Of a stretch of 64,000 nucleotides of DNA, positions 8,939 through 17,641 are shown piece by piece. This DNA comes from Sinorhizobium sp. BG8. GTDB taxonomy: Bacteria > Pseudomonadota > Alphaproteobacteria > Rhizobiales > Rhizobiaceae. The stretch is from the NCBI RefSeq assembly GCF_016864555.1, contig NZ_CP044011.1:62001-126000 (forward strand), given 5' to 3'. The position numbers and the translations under genes are program-made. The notes beneath the pieces were generated by a model that saw only the letters and a list, made by a program, of their open reading frames with translations, was not told the DNA's origin and ran no database searches. The stretch's first letter is position 1. Each line of letters begins with the position of its first letter.

Positions 8939-10299
8939 GCAGGCACTTCGACGCGATCATCATCGGGGCCGGCCAGGCTGGTCCCTCGCTTGCCGGGCGC
9001 CTCACGGCGGCCGGCCGCAGCGTTGCCATCATCGAGCGCAAGCTGATCGGCGGAACCTGCGTCAACACCGGGTGCATGCCGACGAAAGCCATGGTGGCCA
9101 GCGCCTATGCCGCGCATCTCGCCCGGCGGGGCGCCGACTACGGCGTTTCGGCGGGCACGGTCTCGATCGACTTCCCGAAGGTCATGGCCCGCAAGGACAA
9201 GGTGCGGTTCGACGCCCGCGCGGGCAACGAAAGCTGGCTGGCCGGGATGGCGAACTGCACCGTCATCCGAGGCCACGCGCGCTTTGTCGGGCCGAAGGAG
9301 GTTGAGGTCGGCGACGAACGGCTCTCCGCCGACCAGATATTCCTGAACACCGGCGGACGCGCTGTCATCCCCGACATGCCGGGGATCGACGCCGTGCCCT
9401 ATCTCACCAACACGTCGATGATGGACCTTGCGGACCTCCCGCGGCATCTCCTCATTGTCGGCGGCAGCTACATCGCGCTGGAATTCGCGCAGATGTTCCG
9501 CCGTTACGGTTCGGACGTGACGGTCATCGAAAGAGGCACCCGGCTCATTGCCCGGGAGGACCCGGACGTTTCGGATGCGGTACGCGAAATACTCGAGAAG
9601 GAAGGCATCGACGTCCGGCTCGGCGCGAACGACATCCGTTTCTCGCCGCAGGGTTCGGACATCGCCGTCCACCTTTCCGATGCCGCTCCCATCGTCGGCT
9701 CGCACCTCCTCGTCGCCACCGGGCGCCGGCCGAACACCGACGATCTCGGTCTAGACAAGGCAGGTATCGAGACGGACGTGCGCGGCTACATCGTCGTCGA
9801 CGATGAACTCCGCACCAATGTCCCCGGCATCTGGGCGATGGGCGACTGCAACGGCCGCGGCGCCTTCACCCACACCGCCTACAACGACTTCGAGATCGTG
9901 GCCGCCAACCTGCTCGACAATGACAGCCGCCGCGTGTCGGACCGGATCACCACCTACGCCCTCTACACCGACCCACCGCTCGGTCGCGCCGGAATGACCG
10001 AGACCGAGGCACGTAAATCCGGACGTAAGCTGCTTATCGGCCGGCGTCCGATGACGCGTGTCGGGCGGGCAGTCGAGAAGGGAGAAACCCAGGGCTTTAT
10101 GAAGGTCATCGTGGACGCGGAGACCGGGGAGATCCTCGGCGCCTCAATCCTCGGCACCGGTGGGGACGAGGCCGTGCAGAGCATCCTCGACGTCATGTAC
10201 GCCAAACGGCCCTACACGACGATAACGCGGGCGACGCACATCCACCCGACCGTGTCCGAACTGATACCGACCGTTTTCGGAGACCTGGCGCCAGCATAG
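8935..10299 (+). CDS. MerA-like FAD-dependent pyridine-nucleotide disulfide oxidoreductase
   Basis: A 454-residue class I pyridine-nucleotide disulfide oxidoreductase. The FAD-binding GAGQAGPSLAG is at about residues 11-21. The redox-active disulfide is C42/C47 (GGTCVNTGCMPTK). The NAD(P) motif is VGGSYIALEFAQ near 180, the second FAD motif is GIWAMGDCN, and the C-terminal dimer domain ends with the HIHPTVSE active-site base motif. There is no N-terminal heavy-metal domain and no C-terminal vicinal cysteine pair, so true mercuric reductase activity is unlikely. It belongs to the broad 'MerA-like' group whose substrates are mostly unknown. It is coupled to the DUF4126 gene by a four-base overlap. 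Confidence 0.9.
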   Translation: MSRHFDAIIIGAGQAGPSLAGRLTAAGRSVAIIERKLIGGTCVNTGCMPTKAMVASAYAAHLARRGADYGVSAGTVSIDFPKVMARKDKVRFDARAGNESWLAGMANCTVIRGHARFVGPKEVEVGDERLSADQIFLNTGGRAVIPDMPGIDAVPYLTNTSMMDLADLPRHLLIVGGSYIALEFAQMFRRYGSDVTVIERGTRLIAREDPDVSDAVREILEKEGIDVRLGANDIRFSPQGSDIAVHLSDAAPIVGSHLLVATGRRPNTDDLGLDKAGIETDVRGYIVVDDELRTNVPGIWAMGDCNGRGAFTHTAYNDFEIVAANLLDNDSRRVSDRITTYALYTDPPLGRAGMTETEARKSGRKLLIGRRPMTRVGRAVEKGETQGFMKVIVDAETGEILGASILGTGGDEAVQSILDVMYAKRPYTTITRATHIHPTVSELIPTVFGDLAPA

Positions 10300-10301
10300 G
10301 C

Positions 10302-10327
10302 GGCAGGTGACGATCCCGTCGCCTGCC
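10302..10327 (+). terminator. Hairpin after the flavoprotein gene
   Basis: Eleven-base arms GGCAGGTGACG and CGTCGCCTGCC with one G-U pair and a four-base loop start three bases after the stop codon. There is no U tract, so it may slow or protect the transcript rather than act as a classic terminator. Confidence 0.5.
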
Positions 10328-10462
10328 CCGTCGACACGTCCGTGGATCGGGATGGGCGACAAACCCATTCAGGGACGGGCGAATCGACGGGACCGGAGTC
10401 TGCCCCCGCACGCAGCCTTGGGCGGACGCGCGGGGAGATTCCGGTTGTGTTTCCTTTTTCGC

Positions 10463-10494
10463 GATCCCGAGGGCGGTTCCCCGCTTTCGGGATC
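10463..10494 (-). terminator. Hairpin after the flavin monooxygenase gene
   Basis: Arms GATCCCGA and TCGGGATC enclose a 16-base loop that can pair further. It lies 17 bases past the stop of the leftward monooxygenase gene. No U tract follows on that strand, so the terminator role is tentative. Confidence 0.4.
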
Positions 10495-10511
10495 ACGATG
10501 ATCAGCGGCGA

Positions 10512-12314
10512 TCAGGACAGGTGGTGCCGTTCCTGCAGATTGTAGACGGGGGTATCGATCCCGACCTGCCGCGCTTTTAGCTGCAGCGACAGGTACTGCG
10601 AGTAATGCCGGGACTGATGCAGGTTTCCGCCATGGAACCAGAGCGCTTCCTGTTGTGTCGGTTTCCACATGTTGCGCTGTTCACCCTCCCACGGACCGGG
10701 ATCCTTCGGCGTGTCGGAGCCGAGCCCCCAGCATTTCCCGACCTTCTCGGCAACCTCCTTGGAGATCAGGTCGGCGGCCCAGCCGTTCATCGAGCCGTAG
10801 CCGGTGGCGTAGACGATGAGATCGGCGGGCAGTTCCGTTCCGTCCTTCAGGACCACCCCTTTCTCGTTGAGATGGCTGACGTCCGAGCCGGATTTCAGCT
10901 TGATGCTCCCGTCGATGATCAGGTCGCAGGCACCGACGTCGATGTAGTAACCCGATCCCCGCCGAAGGTACTTCATGAAGAGCCCGGATCCGTCGGCGCC
11001 CCAGTCGAGGTTGAACCCCGCCTTCTCGAGGTCGGCATAGAACTTGGCATCCTTCTCCCGCATCTTGTCATAGAGGGGGATCTGGAACTCGTGCATGATC
11101 CGGTAGGGAAGCGAGGCGAAGATCAGATCCGCCTTCCGGGTTGTCATGCCGTTGGCGACCGCCTGCTCGGAATAGAGCCCGCCGAGGCCGATATCCATGA
11201 GTGTGTCCGAGCGAACGATGTGCGTCGACGAACGCTGCACCATGGTGACGTCGGCGCCCCCTTCCCAGAGCGCCGCGCAGATGTCGTGCGCGGAATTGTT
11301 CGATCCGATCACCACCACCTTCTTGCCGCGGTATGCATCGGGGCCAGGATGCTTGGAGGAATGCTGCTGTTCGCCCTTGAAGACGTCCTGCCCCTCGAAC
11401 TTGGGCACGTTTGCCTTGCCGGACATGCCGGTGGCGAGCACCAGCTGCTTCGGCCGCAGCACGACCTCCTCGCCATTCCGGTCGACCACCACGGTCCATT
11501 CCCGGGTCTTCTCGTCATAGCTTGCCGACTTGCAGGTGGTGGAGCTCCAGTAGTTGAGTTCCATGACCTTCGTGTACATTTCCAGCCAGTCGCCGATCTT
11601 GTCCTTGGGCGCGAAGACCGGCCAGTTTTCCGGGAACGGAATATAGGGCAGGTGATCGTACCAGACGGGATCATGCAGGCAGAGGGACTTGTAGCGCTTG
11701 CGCCAGCTGTCGCCGGGCCGCTCGTTCCTTTCGATGATGATGGTCGGCACACCGAGCTGGCGCAGGCGCGCGCCAAGAGCGATGCCGCCCTGCCCGCCTC
11801 CGACAATGACCACATAGGGCTGCGTCTCGTAGCCAAGTTGCGCCGCCTCCTGCTCGCGCTTCTCCTTCCAGGTCGTGCGGCCCCGGCCATGGCCGTGTTG
11901 GGCTCCTAGAGGCCGGAGCGTCCCCTTCGGCTCCTCGTGGCCCTTCAGCTCCGTCATCGTGGTCAGGAGCGTCCAGATCAGGCCGTTCTTGAGCCGTATG
12001 TGCCCACAGCCGCGTGCCACTTCGGTCTCGAATTCGAACCAGCCATCGGTGATGCCGTCGCTGCTGCTCGCCGGCTCCTTCTCGTCCTGGCGGAAGCCCG
12101 ATGGCTTGATCGCTGCAAGCTGCTCCTTCAGCATGGCGCGGATCTGGTCCTGTCCCTCCATTGTCCGGATGTTCCATGTGAAGGTCACGAGATCGCGCCA
12201 GTAGCAGTCCGCCTGGAACAGGTTTACCGCGGCGTCGATGTCGCCTTCCTCCAGCGCTTTCCCGAGTTTGGCGAGCGCCGTGTCGATCCGCGTGTTGGGG
12301 CTGTCGTCAAGCAT
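10512..12314 (-). CDS. Flavin-containing monooxygenase with N-terminal NTF2-like domain
   Basis: A 600-residue protein in two parts. Residues 1-130 look like an NTF2/SnoaL-type fold (LAKLGKALEEGDIDAAVNLF, CYWRDLVTFTWNI). Residues about 165-600 form a flavin monooxygenase: FAD motif VIVGGGQGGIALGA, RPGDSWRKRY, LATGMSGKANVPKFEG, then FKGEQQHSSKHPG, which corresponds to the FMO signature, and NADPH motif VVVIGSNNSAHDI. Class B monooxygenases of this kind oxygenate ketones or soft nucleophiles; the substrate is not evident. GGAGGAAATCAC precedes the ATG. A sigma-54 promoter with an upstream palindrome and an AcoR-like activator gene lie directly upstream, so expression should be switched on by an inducer sensed by that activator. 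Confidence 0.88.
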   Translation of the reverse strand: MLDDSPNTRIDTALAKLGKALEEGDIDAAVNLFQADCYWRDLVTFTWNIRTMEGQDQIRAMLKEQLAAIKPSGFRQDEKEPASSSDGITDGWFEFETEVARGCGHIRLKNGLIWTLLTTMTELKGHEEPKGTLRPLGAQHGHGRGRTTWKEKREQEAAQLGYETQPYVVIVGGGQGGIALGARLRQLGVPTIIIERNERPGDSWRKRYKSLCLHDPVWYDHLPYIPFPENWPVFAPKDKIGDWLEMYTKVMELNYWSSTTCKSASYDEKTREWTVVVDRNGEEVVLRPKQLVLATGMSGKANVPKFEGQDVFKGEQQHSSKHPGPDAYRGKKVVVIGSNNSAHDICAALWEGGADVTMVQRSSTHIVRSDTLMDIGLGGLYSEQAVANGMTTRKADLIFASLPYRIMHEFQIPLYDKMREKDAKFYADLEKAGFNLDWGADGSGLFMKYLRRGSGYYIDVGACDLIIDGSIKLKSGSDVSHLNEKGVVLKDGTELPADLIVYATGYGSMNGWAADLISKEVAEKVGKCWGLGSDTPKDPGPWEGEQRNMWKPTQQEALWFHGGNLHQSRHYSQYLSLQLKARQVGIDTPVYNLQERHHLS

Positions 12315-12407
12315 GTGATTTCCTCCGGTTTGCTTGTTGGCTGGACGCGGCGCGCCGCGGACTCCTCTTCCGCAAGCGCACCGGATCAGGTGCCGTACAA
12401 CAGGAGA

Positions 12408-12422
12408 GCAAGGGGTGTGCCA
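12408..12422 (-). promoter_or_regulatory. Sigma-54 (-24/-12) promoter of the monooxygenase gene
   Basis: On the minus strand the sequence reads TGGCAC-N5-TTGC, an exact match to the core of the sigma-54 consensus with correct spacing. It points towards the monooxygenase ATG about 95 bases downstream. The neighbouring gene encodes a sigma-54 activator with an intact GAFTGA motif. Confidence 0.85.
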
Positions 12423-12495
12423 GACCTCCTGCCTCGCTTAAGTGACTGAAATTCAAGCCTCTGATGGCAACGCGGCGACAGATGCGCGCAACGCC

Positions 12496-12527
12496 GTGCA
12501 ACAGCTGTTGCAGCGACACTGTTGCAC
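12496..12527 (-). promoter_or_regulatory. Likely activator-binding enhancer (UAS)
   Basis: A perfect 16-base palindrome TGCAACAGCTGTTGCA occupies 12497-12512. A further half-site, CTGTTGCAC, at 12519-12527 makes a second inverted pair with GTGCAACAG at 12496-12504. The block lies about 75 bases upstream of the -24 element, the normal position for binding an AcoR-type activator that loops to sigma-54 RNA polymerase. Confidence 0.75.
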
Positions 12528-12595
12528 GAAACTGGGCATCGGACGGACGGAGCATCCGTGAAAAATTCCAAAGGGCAGAGACCGGGCAACGATCC

Positions 12596-14482
12596 TCAGT
12601 GGCGCTGGATGAGACCGTAGCGTTTGACCTGACGGTGGATTGTCGAACGATCGCAACCCATGCGCCGAGCTGCTTCCGAGACATTCCAGTCGCAGGATTT
12701 GAGCAGGGCTTCGAGCCGCGCTGCCGGACCTCGCCCGCTGCCTCCGATACCGGACGCGGCGATGGCTTCCGGCAGGTCCTCGGGCTCCACCACGCCGTCC
12801 TCGCAGAGCGCCGCCGCCACGGCGACGGCATTGTCCAGTTCGCGGATGTTGCCCGGCCAGTCATGGGCCTTGAGCGCGGCGAGCGACGCCTGCGAAATGT
12901 TCAGCCGGCGGTCGCCGTCACGGTATCTTTCGAGAATCTGCGCGAGAACCCAGTCGAAATCGGGCCTCTCGCGAAGCGGGGGCAGCGACAGTGTCGCAGC
13001 GTTTAGCCTGTAATAGAGATCCTCCCGGAACCGCCCCTCGCGCACAAGCGCCTGCAAGGGGCGGTGGGAGGCAGAGACGATGCGGATGCGGACGGGACGC
13101 GGCTCCGTGCCGCCCACCGGCAGCACTTCGTGTTCGGCGAGCACCCTCAGCAGGCGGCTCTGCAGCCCGAGCGGCATGTCCCCGATCTCGTCCAGGAACA
13201 GGGTCCCGCCGTCGGCCTCCTCGACCAGGCCCTTTCGGCCCTTCGGCGCGGCGCCCGTGAAGGCGCCGGGGACATAGCCGAACAGTTCGCTTTCGATGAG
13301 CTGCTCGGGGATCGCCGCGCAGTTGATGGCCACGAACCGCCCCTTGAGACCACTACCCTCGTGGATGGCGAGCGCAAGATGCTCCTTGCCCGTGCCGGTC
13401 TCGCCCTGGATGAGAACCGGCAATCGCGTGCGCGCGAGTTTCGCGGCCCTCGCCTGAAGCGCGACGATCTCGGGGGCCTCTCCGCCGATCCGTCGCAAGG
13501 GGGGCGGGATCTGTTCGCGCGTCATCGGCGCGCTGCGCGCGCGGACATGCGGCTCGATTGCATGGGCGAACAGCGCGTTGCCATCGCGGGCGAAGACGAG
13601 GCGATCCTGCGTCGGGCGGCGGCGCGTGAGATCCGGGAGCCCGTCTATGTCCAGGTCGAGGAACCGTGAGACCGGCTGGCCGATCAGCTTGCGGGTATCG
13701 CGCCAGTCGCCGCCGACCGCCCGCGCGAGAATCCGCGCGCCGCCATGCGTCATGCCGATCACCCGCCCCATGCCGTCGATCGAGACCGCCGCTTCAGGAT
13801 CGACATCGAGAAATTCCGGCGACCGGGCGAACCTCAAGACCCACTCGTTGCGGGTCTGGGCCATGAGGTTGGCGAGCTCGATCCGCCTTGCGGTCGCAGT
13901 GACGAGGTGGAGCGCCAGGTTCTGGCTGGCCTTCAGGATGGGCGAGCTCAAGAGCGATATGTCCAGCACCGCCGAGAGGCGCCCGCCCGTGTCGTAGATC
14001 GGCGCGGCCGTACACGAAAGCGGCGTGTGCGTGTTGTCGAAATGATCGGTCTGGTGGATCGTCAGCGCCTCGCCCGCCTCGATGCAGGCACCCACCGCGC
14101 AGGTGCCGGCCCGTCCTTCCGACCATTCCGAACCGAGATAGAGACCGGCCTTCCTGAGGTTGTTGTCGAAAAGCGGATCGCCCAGGAATTCGACGGTGAC
14201 GCCCTTGGCGTCCGAGAGCAGGAGCACGTAGTTCTGCCCCGCCACCTGCCGGAAGAGCTGTTCCAGCCCCGAACGGGCAATGGCGACCAGTTCCTCGGAC
14301 TGCTGGCGATGCTCCTTCAGCTGCGTTTCGGGAACGATGAAGGCCTCGCAGGCCTGGGTCGGGTCGAGCCGATGTTGCTCCAGGCACCGCAGCCAGGATC
14401 GCACGACGGTATCGTCGCGCCCCGTCGAACGGCCCAGCGCCACGCTCTCGATCTCGCGTATGTGCTCGGAATGCGAAAACAT
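12596..14482 (-). CDS. AcoR-like sigma-54-dependent activator
   Basis: A 628-residue enhancer-binding protein. An N-terminal GAF-type sensor region covers about residues 50-220, a PAS-like stretch about 225-330, and a AAA+ domain follows with Walker A GETGTGKE, the sigma-54 contact GAFTGA and Walker B GGTLFLDEIGD. A C-terminal Fis-type helix-turn-helix ends the protein (NVSEAARRMGCDRSTIHRQVKRYGL). The domain order is that of AcoR, which senses small ketone/alcohol-type inducers. The target is almost surely the adjacent monooxygenase gene. I chose ATG 14482, which matches the usual AcoR N-terminus (FSHSEHIREIESVALG). Its ribosome site is weak (GGAGG about 16 bases away), and an in-frame TTG at 14623 is an alternative. 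Confidence 0.9.
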   Translation of the reverse strand: MFSHSEHIREIESVALGRSTGRDDTVVRSWLRCLEQHRLDPTQACEAFIVPETQLKEHRQQSEELVAIARSGLEQLFRQVAGQNYVLLLSDAKGVTVEFLGDPLFDNNLRKAGLYLGSEWSEGRAGTCAVGACIEAGEALTIHQTDHFDNTHTPLSCTAAPIYDTGGRLSAVLDISLLSSPILKASQNLALHLVTATARRIELANLMAQTRNEWVLRFARSPEFLDVDPEAAVSIDGMGRVIGMTHGGARILARAVGGDWRDTRKLIGQPVSRFLDLDIDGLPDLTRRRPTQDRLVFARDGNALFAHAIEPHVRARSAPMTREQIPPPLRRIGGEAPEIVALQARAAKLARTRLPVLIQGETGTGKEHLALAIHEGSGLKGRFVAINCAAIPEQLIESELFGYVPGAFTGAAPKGRKGLVEEADGGTLFLDEIGDMPLGLQSRLLRVLAEHEVLPVGGTEPRPVRIRIVSASHRPLQALVREGRFREDLYYRLNAATLSLPPLRERPDFDWVLAQILERYRDGDRRLNISQASLAALKAHDWPGNIRELDNAVAVAAALCEDGVVEPEDLPEAIAASGIGGSGRGPAARLEALLKSCDWNVSEAARRMGCDRSTIHRQVKRYGLIQRH

Positions 14483-14634
14483 GAAAAGCCACGACGCACC
14501 TCCCAGCACGCCGCCTTCCGTTCCTCCGCGGGCAGTTTGCGCATGAGGGATGCGATTGTAAACGCCCGCCCGAACGATTCCTCTTGCGGAAAGCCCCTTC
14601 GCGGTGAACTCTCGCATCAGCAAAGGGAGGTATC

Positions 14635-15660
14635 ATGAGCCGCAATATCGTGCTGGTCGATCCGCTGCCGCGGACGCTCGAACTGATCATGACGCCGGAG
14701 GTCCGATCCCGTCTCGAGAAGCTCGGCGAGGTCGTCGTGTCCGAGGATCGCCAGATGCCCGACGAACTGGTCGATGAAATCCTGCCCGACACCGTCCTGA
14801 TCTTCGGCCAGACGGCGATGCCGAAGGAAAGGCTGGACCGCGCGACGAAGCTCAAGGCGATCATCAACGTCGAGTCGAATTTCCTGCCGAACATCGACTA
14901 CCAGGCCTGCGTCGAGCGCGGCATCTGGGTCATCACGCCCGCTTCCGCCTTCGCCTCGCCGGTCGCCGAGGCATCCCTTGCCATGGCGCTCGATCTCGCA
15001 CGCGGCATCACCGTGGCCGACAGGGATTTTCGCGCCGGAACGGAGGAGTATGGCCTCGCGGCCAACAGGGATACGTTTCGCTTCGCGGGCGCAAACGTCG
15101 GGATCATCGGCTTCGGCGATCTCGGCAGACAGCTCCGCGAGCTCATCCGTCCGTTCAGGAACGAGGTCCGCGTCTACGATCCATGGCTGCCGAAGGAGAT
15201 CATCGAGCGCCTCGATTGCAGGCCGGCGACGCTCGAGGAGACGCTGGCCGAGAGCCGGGTCGTCTTCGTCTTCGCAAGCGTCACCAGCGAGAACGAGGGC
15301 TTTATCGGCAGGCGCGAATTCGCACTGATGCAGCCTGGCTCGGCCTTCCTGCTGATGAGCCGGGCGGCGGTCGTGGACTTTCCGGCGATGCTTGACGCGG
15401 TAAGGTCGGGACATATCCGCGCCGCCACCGACGTGTTCCCGGAGGAGCCTGTCGCAGCCGACGACCCGGTGCGGCAGATCCCGGGTCTGCTTCTCTCCGC
15501 GCACCGGACCGGGGGCACGCGGGACGCCTTCTACGAACTCGGCGCGATGAGCGTTGCGGATGCCGAACTCATCATGAGGGGACTGCCGCCGCAGCTTTGC
15601 CGCAGGGCCGATCCGGCGACCGCCAGCCGGTTGCGATCGAAGCCCGTAGCCGTTTCGTGA
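14635..15660 (+). CDS. D-2-hydroxyacid dehydrogenase family protein
   Basis: A 341-residue NAD(P)-dependent oxidoreductase of the D-isomer 2-hydroxyacid dehydrogenase family. The Rossmann motif is VGIIGFGDLGRQL near residue 160. The catalytic arginine region is LLMSRAAVVD; the usual 'NxxRG' is altered to 'MSRAAV', but the arginine is kept. The glutamate motif is in DVFPEEP, and the histidine is in LSAHRTGGT. It reduces 2-keto acids or oxidises D-2-hydroxyacids; the substrate is unknown. GGGAGG lies upstream of the ATG. It is divergent from the AcoR-like gene and has no same-strand partner close by. Confidence 0.85.
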   Translation: MSRNIVLVDPLPRTLELIMTPEVRSRLEKLGEVVVSEDRQMPDELVDEILPDTVLIFGQTAMPKERLDRATKLKAIINVESNFLPNIDYQACVERGIWVITPASAFASPVAEASLAMALDLARGITVADRDFRAGTEEYGLAANRDTFRFAGANVGIIGFGDLGRQLRELIRPFRNEVRVYDPWLPKEIIERLDCRPATLEETLAESRVVFVFASVTSENEGFIGRREFALMQPGSAFLLMSRAAVVDFPAMLDAVRSGHIRAATDVFPEEPVAADDPVRQIPGLLLSAHRTGGTRDAFYELGAMSVADAELIMRGLPPQLCRRADPATASRLRSKPVAVS

Positions 15661-15963
15661 ACGGCCACGCCAGTGCGGATTCCCGGCGGTTTGGGCTAGC
15701 TCGCGCCGTGGATTTTGATTTTTTCGCAAGTCTTTGTGCCTAAACCAATTTCCACTTTTGCGAGAGGCACCCCGGACTAGTGGAATGCGAAGGGAAATGC
15801 CCGGCTTGCCTTCGAGGCGAGTTGGACAAAATTTTTCCTCCATAACGGGAAATTATGTTAATCGCGTTCGCTCGGCGCCGGCACATGATGGGTTTTCTTC
15901 TCGAATTGCCACACAGCTTTGGTATCCTTGCGCATCTCTCCATTCACCCCGAAAGGAACGACA
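15661..15963. other. Intergenic region before the peroxiredoxin gene
   Basis: About 300 bases with no supported gene. The segment 15715-15860 is AT-richer than its surroundings and probably holds the peroxiredoxin promoter. I saw no strong palindrome or terminator hairpin. Confidence 0.45.
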
Positions 15964-16623
15964 ATGAGCCTTCGCATCAACGAGACCGCTCCCGACTTCA
16001 CAGCCGACACCACGCAGGGTTCTGTAACCTTCCACGAGTGGATCGGCGACAACTGGGCAGTGCTCTTTTCGCACCCCAAGAACTTCACGCCGGTCTGCAC
16101 CACCGAGCTCGGCACGATGGCCGGACTGGAAGGAGAATTCCGCAAGCGCGGCGTCAAGATCATCGGCATCTCGGTCGATCCGGTAGAGAGCCACGGCAAG
16201 TGGAAGAACGACATCAAGGTCGCAACGGGTTTCGACGTCGAATACCCGCTGATCGGTGACCGGGACCTGAAGGTCGCGAAACTGTACGACATGCTTCCGG
16301 ATGGCGCCGGCGACACGTCGGAAGGCCGGACGCCGGCGGACAACGCCACGGTACGCTCGGTCTACGTCATCGGCCCGGACAAGAAGATCAAGCTGATCCT
16401 CACATACCCGATGACGACGGGTCGCAACTTCGACGAGATCCTGCGCGCCATCGATTCGATCCAGCTGACGGCAAAGCATCAGGTCGCGACACCTGCGAAC
16501 TGGAAGCAGGGAGAGGACGTGATCATCACTGCCGCGGTTTCGAATGAAGACGCTGTAAAGCGCTTCGGCTCGTTCGACACCGTCCTGCCCTATCTGCGCA
16601 AGACCAAGCAGCCGACCGCCTGA
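15964..16623 (+). CDS. 1-Cys peroxiredoxin (Prx6-type)
   Basis: A 219-residue thiol peroxidase that reduces hydrogen peroxide and organic peroxides. The peroxidatic cysteine is C45 in HPKNFTPVCTTELG, with the conserved Thr and Pro of the PxxxTxxC motif. No resolving cysteine is present, and the long C-terminal domain (about residues 150-219, with YPMTTGRNFDEILR) identifies the Prx6/1-Cys group. AAGGAA precedes the ATG at 15964; an upstream in-frame start at 15919 lacks support. It stands alone between a dehydrogenase gene and a convergent TetR gene. Confidence 0.95.
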   Translation: MSLRINETAPDFTADTTQGSVTFHEWIGDNWAVLFSHPKNFTPVCTTELGTMAGLEGEFRKRGVKIIGISVDPVESHGKWKNDIKVATGFDVEYPLIGDRDLKVAKLYDMLPDGAGDTSEGRTPADNATVRSVYVIGPDKKIKLILTYPMTTGRNFDEILRAIDSIQLTAKHQVATPANWKQGEDVIITAAVSNEDAVKRFGSFDTVLPYLRKTKQPTA

Positions 16624-16636
16624 GGCGATCGCCATC

Positions 16637-16664
16637 TGCCTCCGGGTGCAAGAGCCCGGAGGCA
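16637..16664. terminator. Strong hairpin between convergent genes
   Basis: Perfect ten-base arms TGCCTCCGGG and CCCGGAGGCA with an eight-base loop, just after the peroxiredoxin stop and before the end of the convergent TetR gene. It could serve both directions. There is no U tract. Confidence 0.6.
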
Positions 16665-16734
16665 ACGCAGGACCCGCGCCTCGCTTGACGCGCAAGACGC
16701 GCCAGCGCCCGAAACGGGACAGCCGCAATGCAAT

Positions 16735-17361
16735 CTAGCCGAGAGCCCGCTGCGGCGCCGTCAGCAGGTTGAGCACCAGCTCCCTCAGTTCCTTGATATC
16801 CTCGGCGATCCGGTTTTCGCCGCGGCTTTCGGCGGCATGGAAGATGCCGTCGAGATAGACGCCGATCATTCTTGACATCTTGGCGACGTCCACGTGCCGG
16901 TAGGTCTTGTCCTCGATGCCGCGGACGAGCGTCTCCTCGATTAGAACGCGCTCGTGCTCGTAGAATTGCGCCACCAGACTGTCCACCTCCGGATCACGCC
17001 TGTCGAGGGCGGCGTAGTCGGCCATGATCTTCACCATGCGCGTCACCGTCGGTGCGATGGTGGCCTGGATGTCGAGCCAGGCGCCGATTTCGCCGAGCGG
17101 ATCATCGCGCAGACTGCCGCACGACGCCGCGTAGCCGGCCATGATCTGGTTGATCGAGTGAGCGAGAACGCTGCGGAACAGGTGATCCTTGTTCTCGAAG
17201 TAATGGTAGATCAGCCCAACATTGACCCCGCAGGCGACCGCGATCTCGCGCACCGTGACGATGCTGTAGTGGGACGTGCCAAAGAGGCCAAGCGCCGCAT
17301 CCAGGATGAGTTCCGCCCTCTTCGCAGGATCGAGTCGCTGGCGCTGTGGTTTGGCATTCAT
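16735..17361 (-). CDS. TetR-family regulator
   Basis: A 208-residue repressor-type protein. The N-terminal helix-turn-helix is textbook TetR (REIAVACGVNVGLIYHYFENKDHLFRSVL, residues about 38-66). The C-terminal ligand domain is helical and shows no clear family match. It is divergent from an importer/monooxygenase cluster across 280 bases that contain an imperfect palindrome at 17582-17603. It therefore most likely controls that cluster and itself in response to the imported compound. The inducer is unknown. Confidence 0.85.
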   Translation of the reverse strand: MNAKPQRQRLDPAKRAELILDAALGLFGTSHYSIVTVREIAVACGVNVGLIYHYFENKDHLFRSVLAHSINQIMAGYAASCGSLRDDPLGEIGAWLDIQATIAPTVTRMVKIMADYAALDRRDPEVDSLVAQFYEHERVLIEETLVRGIEDKTYRHVDVAKMSRMIGVYLDGIFHAAESRGENRIAEDIKELRELVLNLLTAPQRALG

Positions 17362-17581
17362 GTCTTTTCCATACTCCTCGGCAGCTGATGCGGGCAGGGT
17401 CTCTTCCTCTTCAGCCGGTCATTTCTTCCCTGACGCACAGTCTTTCGCGAGCGGCAAATGATTTTCGTGTCACGATAATAGGCATCTTTCCGGAATTCCT
17501 GCCCAAAGTTTCGGCCATATGCTAAATTTTTGATTTCATTTCATTTTCTTTTGAGGTTCGTCATTTTTCCGCTTGCGGAGT

Positions 17582-17603
17582 CTATTGAACGCTCGCTTAA
17601 TAG
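17582..17603. promoter_or_regulatory. Possible TetR operator
   Basis: Imperfect palindrome: half-sites CTATTGAACGC and TCGCTTAATAG match at 8 of 11 positions. It lies about 40 bases before the binding-protein gene start in the TetR/importer divergent region. Confidence 0.35.
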
Positions 17604-17641
17604 TGGGAACAAACCAGACAATCAAGCAGCGGAGATACGTG

